Assembly (NCBI GenBank): GCA_946414975.1
Contig: CAMKQS010000032.1
Coordinates: 1 to 16,433 of the forward strand
DNA length: 16,433 nucleotides
Source: an uncultured Caryophanales bacterium
GTDB taxonomy: Bacteria; Bacillota_I; Bacilli_A; RF39; UBA660
Direction: 5' to 3'
Shown here: one piece after another, positions 13,351-16,433 of the stretch
Layout of the letters: the number at the start of each line of letters is the position of its first letter
Position numbering within the stretch: position 1 is the first letter of the stretch
Notes under the pieces: generated by a model
The model's input: the letters and a program-made list of their open reading frames with translations, nothing else
Databases searched by the model: none
Told to the model about the DNA's origin: nothing
Made by a program: the position numbers and the translations under genes

Positions 13351-13713
13351 ATGGATTGTTTATTTTGTAAAATAATTAACGGAGATATTCCAAGTTATAA
13401 AATTTATGAAGATGATATTGTTTTATGTTTTTTAGATATAAATCCTGATTCTAATGGTCATACATTATTAATACCTAAAAAGCATTATTTAGATATTGAT
13501 GATATACCACTTGATACTCTAACTCATATTTTTAAAATCGCTAAAAAATTAAAATTAGAATTAGAAGAAAAATTACAATGTGATGGTGTTACTTTTGTTC
13601 AAAATAATGGACAAATACAAGAAGTAAAACATTTTCACTTGCATTTAAAACCATATTACAAAAATAATAAAATTAAAAAAGCAAGTGAAATATATGAATT
13701 ATTAAAAAAATAG
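13351..13713 (+). CDS. HIT-family nucleotide hydrolase (HinT-like)
   Basis: HIT proteins hydrolyse nucleoside phosphoramidates or related adenylates, commonly as dimers in the cytoplasm. The 120-residue protein carries the catalytic triad HFHLH (H94, H96, H98), followed by L-x-P. CLFC (C3, C6) at the N terminus, with H45 and H94, matches the zinc site of many bacterial HIT proteins. FLDINPDSNGHTLLIPKKH (28-45) is the typical first half. The length is normal. GGAG (13339-13342) lies 8 bases before the ATG. It is monocistronic, divergent from sufC, and ends in a terminator shared with the convergent gene. In Bacillus the homologue is named hit; the physiological substrate is not known here. Confidence 0.93.
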   Translation: MDCLFCKIINGDIPSYKIYEDDIVLCFLDINPDSNGHTLLIPKKHYLDIDDIPLDTLTHIFKIAKKLKLELEEKLQCDGVTFVQNNGQIQEVKHFHLHLKPYYKNNKIKKASEIYELLKK

Positions 13714-13730
13714 ATTTAAAAATCTATTTT
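13707..13730. terminator. Shared terminator between the HIT gene and the sigma-like gene
   Basis: An 11-bp stem (13707-13717 with 13720-13730) has T tracts on both strands. It contains the HIT gene stop (13711-13713) and the stop of the convergent gene (13724-13726), so both genes end inside the hairpin. Confidence 0.85.
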
Positions 13731-14380
13731 ATTTTTTTCGAATAATCTGAATTAGATTCTTCCAATATAAACGATTCAACAGAATAATCTTTTAATTGTT
13801 TCAAAAGCAAATAATTTTTCTTATTTATATGTTTTTCTATACGAATAGTTAAATCTCTAAGATGAGTATCAAAATAAGTACTATAATAAAATCCTTTATT
13901 TTCTCTATCATAAAACCTATTAGTAAATCTAAACATATCACAGTACATTATACTTTTTATATCATTAAAATTTAATATAAAACCTTCATCATTAGTATAT
14001 TTATTATATATTTCTAATGCTTTATTATCTATTCTATATGCATTAAGTAAGAAAATTTTCTTTCTAGCATTCATATCGCCACTATAAGCACTATTAATTA
14101 ATTTATTCTGTTCTTCTTTTAATTTCAAAAACTTATAATAATTTACAAATTTATACATTTTCTCGTGAATATATTTAGAAGGATTATAATATTTTTCTCC
14201 TTCTTCTATATAACTAGATAAAATTTCTTTTAATTTTTCTTCTATAAGCCTTTTTTCTATTCCTTGATTATTTTCAAACACATTTAAAACAATATAGTAA
14301 TAATGATAATACATTATATTTAATATTTCTTCTCCATATTTATCATAATTACTTTTAATTGTATTATAATTCATTTTCAT
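13724..14380 (-). CDS. Possible degenerate sigma-70 region 2 protein
   Basis: Not firmly recognised. Residues 94-185 of 218 resemble sigma-70 region 2: SAYSGDMNARKKIFLLNAYRI recalls the A-x-x-GD-x-x-AR-x-x-LL-x-x-N of region 2.1, and after a stretch resembling D-(L/I)-x-(Q/S) comes RFYDRENKGFYYSTYFDTHLRDL, matching the F-D-x-x-(R/K)-G-x-x-F-x-T-Y-x-x-x-x-(I/L)-R-(D/R) of regions 2.3-2.4. No region 4 helix-turn-helix is seen; the C terminus is short and polar. Residues 20-90 are helical and Tyr-rich. It may be a minimal sigma factor, a region-2 remnant that binds RNA polymerase, or an unrelated helical protein. GAGGAG (14393-14388) is 7 bases from the ATG at 14380; an in-frame TTG at 14395 overlaps it and is rejected. 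It has its own promoter after pnp. Confidence 0.6.
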   Translation of the reverse strand: MKMNYNTIKSNYDKYGEEILNIMYYHYYYIVLNVFENNQGIEKRLIEEKLKEILSSYIEEGEKYYNPSKYIHEKMYKFVNYYKFLKLKEEQNKLINSAYSGDMNARKKIFLLNAYRIDNKALEIYNKYTNDEGFILNFNDIKSIMYCDMFRFTNRFYDRENKGFYYSTYFDTHLRDLTIRIEKHINKKNYLLLKQLKDYSVESFILEESNSDYSKKIK

Positions 14381-14405
14381 ATAAATTCTCCTCAAAACAA
14401 TTCAT

Positions 14406-14434
14406 ATTATATCAAACATGAAAAAAAATACAAA
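14406..14434 (-). promoter_or_regulatory. Promoter of the sigma-like gene
   Basis: TGA-TATAAT (14414-14406) is an extended -10, with TTTGTA (14434-14429) 17 bases upstream as a moderate -35. The -35 lies within the pnp terminator hairpin, so promoter and terminator share DNA. Confidence 0.65.
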
Positions 14435-14449
14435 TTAATGTATTTTTTT
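14421..14449 (-). terminator. Terminator of pnp
   Basis: An 11-bp A/T-rich stem (14422-14432 with 14439-14449) closes a 6-base loop and runs into T residues on the minus strand. The pnp stop codon overlaps its 5' side. With a single G-C pair it may be leaky. Confidence 0.7.
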
Positions 14450-16433
14450 ATTTTATAGCTGCTTTTCTAGATAAATTAAGTCTTCCACGCTTGTCATATC
14501 CTAAACATTTTACAATCATTTCATCACCAACGTTTGCTATATCAGTAACTTTTTCTACTCTCTTTACATCAAGTTCAGAAATATGTACTAATCCATCACA
14601 ACCTGGCCACAATTCTACAAAACATCCAGAATCAATAACCTTTACAACTTTTCCTTTATATATAACTCCTTCTTCTGGAACTCTTACTACATCTTTAATC
14701 ATTTTAGCAGTTTTTTCAATTACTTCTTTATCAGTATGATAAATAATTACTTTACCATCATCTTCTAAATCTACTTTAACAGCATTTATATCATTAACAC
14801 TAATAACACCTGATGCATCTTGAATAATTTTAGTAATAGTATCTCCACCCTTACCAATAATATCTTTAATCTTTTCAGGATCTACCATAAATGTTAATGT
14901 CTTAGGAGCATATTTTGAAACTTCTTTACGAGGTTCTTTAATAGTATTTAACATTACATCTAATACTTTCATTCTAGCTTCTTTTGCATTAGCAAGCGCT
15001 TCAGCAAGTATTTCTTTAGTAATACCTTTTATTTTAATATCCATTTGAAGTGCACATATACCATCGCGAGTACCTGCAACTTTAAAATCCATATCTCCCA
15101 AATGATCTTCCATACCTTGAATATCTGTTAATATTGTATATTCATCACCATATGTAATCAATCCCATAGCAATTCCAGCAACAGGACTCTTTATAGGTAC
15201 TCCTGCAGCCATTAAGCTCATACATCCTGCACAAATACTTGCTTGAGATGATGAACCATTAGATTCAAGTATTTCTGATACAACACGAATTGTGTATGGA
15301 AATTCTTCTTCCGATGGAATTACTTGAGCTAACGCCCTCTCTCCAAGTGCACCATGTCCTATTTCACGTCTACCTGGAGCACCGTATCTTCCAGTTTCAC
15401 CAACAGAGAACTGTGGAAAATTATAGTGTAACATAAATCTTTTTTCAGTTTCTAAATCAAGTCCATCCAATATTTGATGTTCTCCAAGTGCACCTAATGT
15501 AGTTACAGATAAACTCTGTGTCTCACCACGAGTAAAAAGTGCTGAACCATGTGTACGTGGAAGTAAATCTACATCAGCCGAAAGAGGTCTAATCTCAGTC
15601 ATTTCTCTACCATCTGCACGTAATTTTTCTTTAACCACAATTGATCTAAATATTTCATACTCAATTTCTTCAAGAACAAGTTTAACTTTTGTAATCTCTT
15701 CTTTTTTCTCTTCGTCATCAAGATCATTGTATTTTTCTTCATACTCTAAAACAATATTCTCTTTAATTTCATCAAGCTTATTATATTTTTCAAGTTTATC
15801 TTTAATACGTAAAGCACTATCAATATCACTTTTACATTTTTCTTCTACTTCAACTTTTAAATCATCAGAAATTTCAAGAGCTTCATACTCCATCTTTTCT
15901 TCTCCAATATCGTCGATAATTTCCTTTTGAAATTTGTTTAATTCCTTTATTGCATCAAATCCAAACATTAATGCATCAAGCATATCACCTTCACTAACTT
16001 CTTTAGCTCCAGCTTCAACCATGTTAATTGCATCAATTGAACCTGCTACAGTAAGATCTATATCAGAATTTTCTGATTGTTCTACCGTTGGATTAATTAT
16101 TAAATTTCCATCAACTCTACCAACTTTAACTCCAGCAATTGGGCCATCAAATGGAATTTTAGAAATTGATGTTGCTAAAGATGAAGCAAACATAGCTGTC
16201 ATTTCTGGTGAATTATCAGGATCAACACTTAAAATTGTATTTACAATTTGTACTTCATTTCTAAAATTATCAGGGAACATTGGACGCATTGGTCTATCAA
16301 TCATTCTAGCAGCCAATGTTGCAGCTTCAGTAGGACGTCCTTCCCTTTTTATAAATCCACCTGGAATTTTTCCAACCGAATATAATTTTTCTTGATATAA
16401 AACCATAAGTGGAAAAAAATCAGATAAAACATT
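14448..16433 (-). CDS. pnp: Polyribonucleotide nucleotidyltransferase (partial, 5' end outside)
   Basis: PNPase is a trimeric 3'-5' phosphorolytic exoribonuclease of RNA turnover. The frame is open to the window edge, so 661 codons are present and roughly 40 N-terminal residues are missing; the in-frame ATG at 16406 is internal, because the codons before it encode DFFPL, the normal PNPase continuation into the EKLYSVGKIPGGF motif. Then follow the first RNase PH domain (GRPTEAATLAARMIDRP), a helical linker rich in Glu and Lys, the catalytic second RNase PH domain with GSALFTRGETQ, SNGSSSQASICAG and DHLGDMDFKVAG, a KH domain (DIIGKGGDTITKI) and an S1 domain (GVIYKGKVVKVIDSGCFVEL) ending LNLSRKAAIK. 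All catalytic signatures seem intact. It ends 68 bases before the start of the sigma-like gene. Confidence 0.97.
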   Translation of the reverse strand, partial: NVLSDFFPLMVLYQEKLYSVGKIPGGFIKREGRPTEAATLAARMIDRPMRPMFPDNFRNEVQIVNTILSVDPDNSPEMTAMFASSLATSISKIPFDGPIAGVKVGRVDGNLIINPTVEQSENSDIDLTVAGSIDAINMVEAGAKEVSEGDMLDALMFGFDAIKELNKFQKEIIDDIGEEKMEYEALEISDDLKVEVEEKCKSDIDSALRIKDKLEKYNKLDEIKENIVLEYEEKYNDLDDEEKKEEITKVKLVLEEIEYEIFRSIVVKEKLRADGREMTEIRPLSADVDLLPRTHGSALFTRGETQSLSVTTLGALGEHQILDGLDLETEKRFMLHYNFPQFSVGETGRYGAPGRREIGHGALGERALAQVIPSEEEFPYTIRVVSEILESNGSSSQASICAGCMSLMAAGVPIKSPVAGIAMGLITYGDEYTILTDIQGMEDHLGDMDFKVAGTRDGICALQMDIKIKGITKEILAEALANAKEARMKVLDVMLNTIKEPRKEVSKYAPKTLTFMVDPEKIKDIIGKGGDTITKIIQDASGVISVNDINAVKVDLEDDGKVIIYHTDKEVIEKTAKMIKDVVRVPEEGVIYKGKVVKVIDSGCFVELWPGCDGLVHISELDVKRVEKVTDIANVGDEMIVKCLGYDKRGRLNLSRKAAIK

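Noticed and set aside
14381..14395. TTG start for the sigma-like gene
   Set aside because: It overlaps the GAGGAG site that serves the ATG at 14380.
15934..16395. Plus-strand open frame of 153 codons within pnp
   Set aside because: It is antisense to conserved PNPase domain 1, Ser/Ala/Ile-rich by reflection, and has no ribosome-binding site.
16404..16406. ATG at 16406 as the true start of pnp
   Set aside because: Codons upstream to the window edge continue the normal PNPase sequence (DFFPL), so the ATG is internal.
1..16433. UGA recoded as Trp, as in Mollicutes
   Set aside because: Trp residues are encoded by TGG (for example in glyQS NTWDYG), and TGA ends recO and the gene at 8271 at expected positions.

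Overview
The window comes from a very AT-rich, low-GC Gram-positive bacterium using the standard bacterial code: TGG encodes Trp, and TGA ends recO and the gene ending at 8271. Gene content and order (ybeY-era-yqzL-recO-glyQS, sufC-sufD-sufS, pnp, trmB, an SspI-type spore protein) point to the Bacilli side of the Firmicutes. The compact layout and base composition resemble host-associated lineages such as Erysipelotrichia or RF39-like bacteria; that placement is inference. No rRNA, tRNA, CRISPR array, insertion sequence or prophage was seen, and no gene-free stretch exceeds 300 bases.

Most genes are on the minus strand. From the left: trmB (tRNA m7G46 methyltransferase) diverges from a small Pro/Met/Tyr-rich coiled-coil protein, which is followed by sspI, a forespore small acid-soluble protein. 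Convergent to sspI is glyQS, preceded by its own promoter and an unusually short T-box leader. Upstream, and transcribed toward glyQS, lies a tightly packed unit started by one near-consensus promoter: ybeY, era, yqzL (36 codons), a DUF1653 gene, recO, and an unrecognised membrane protein with an HEFIH metalloprotease motif. This is the classic Firmicutes ybeY-era-yqzL-recO-glyQS block with two additions and without the phoH, dgkA and cdd genes often found there.

From 7034 to 10289 lie three genes without recognised function. One has its own promoter. The other two form a pair whose first gene encodes three 61-residue repeats, a nucleotidyltransferase-like domain and a C-terminal membrane anchor. 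This is the most accessory-looking part of the window.

From 10372 to 13150 is a three-gene SUF iron-sulfur operon, sufC-sufD-sufS, closed by a terminator and lacking the sufU and sufB that usually follow. SufD is short. Divergent from sufC is a HIT-family hydrolase gene; the spacer between them holds a perfect 10-bp inverted repeat that reads as a promoter on both strands. At the right end are a protein resembling a degenerate sigma-70 region 2 and the 3' part of pnp (polynucleotide phosphorylase), which runs off the window.

Promoters are unusually legible (TTTACA or TTGAAA, 17 bases, TATAAT). Many terminator hairpins overlap the stop codon of the gene they close, and several serve convergent genes from both sides. 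Several gene starts were chosen from Shine-Dalgarno spacing (recO, ybeY, the DUF1653 gene, and the genes starting at 4530, 8200 and 14380).
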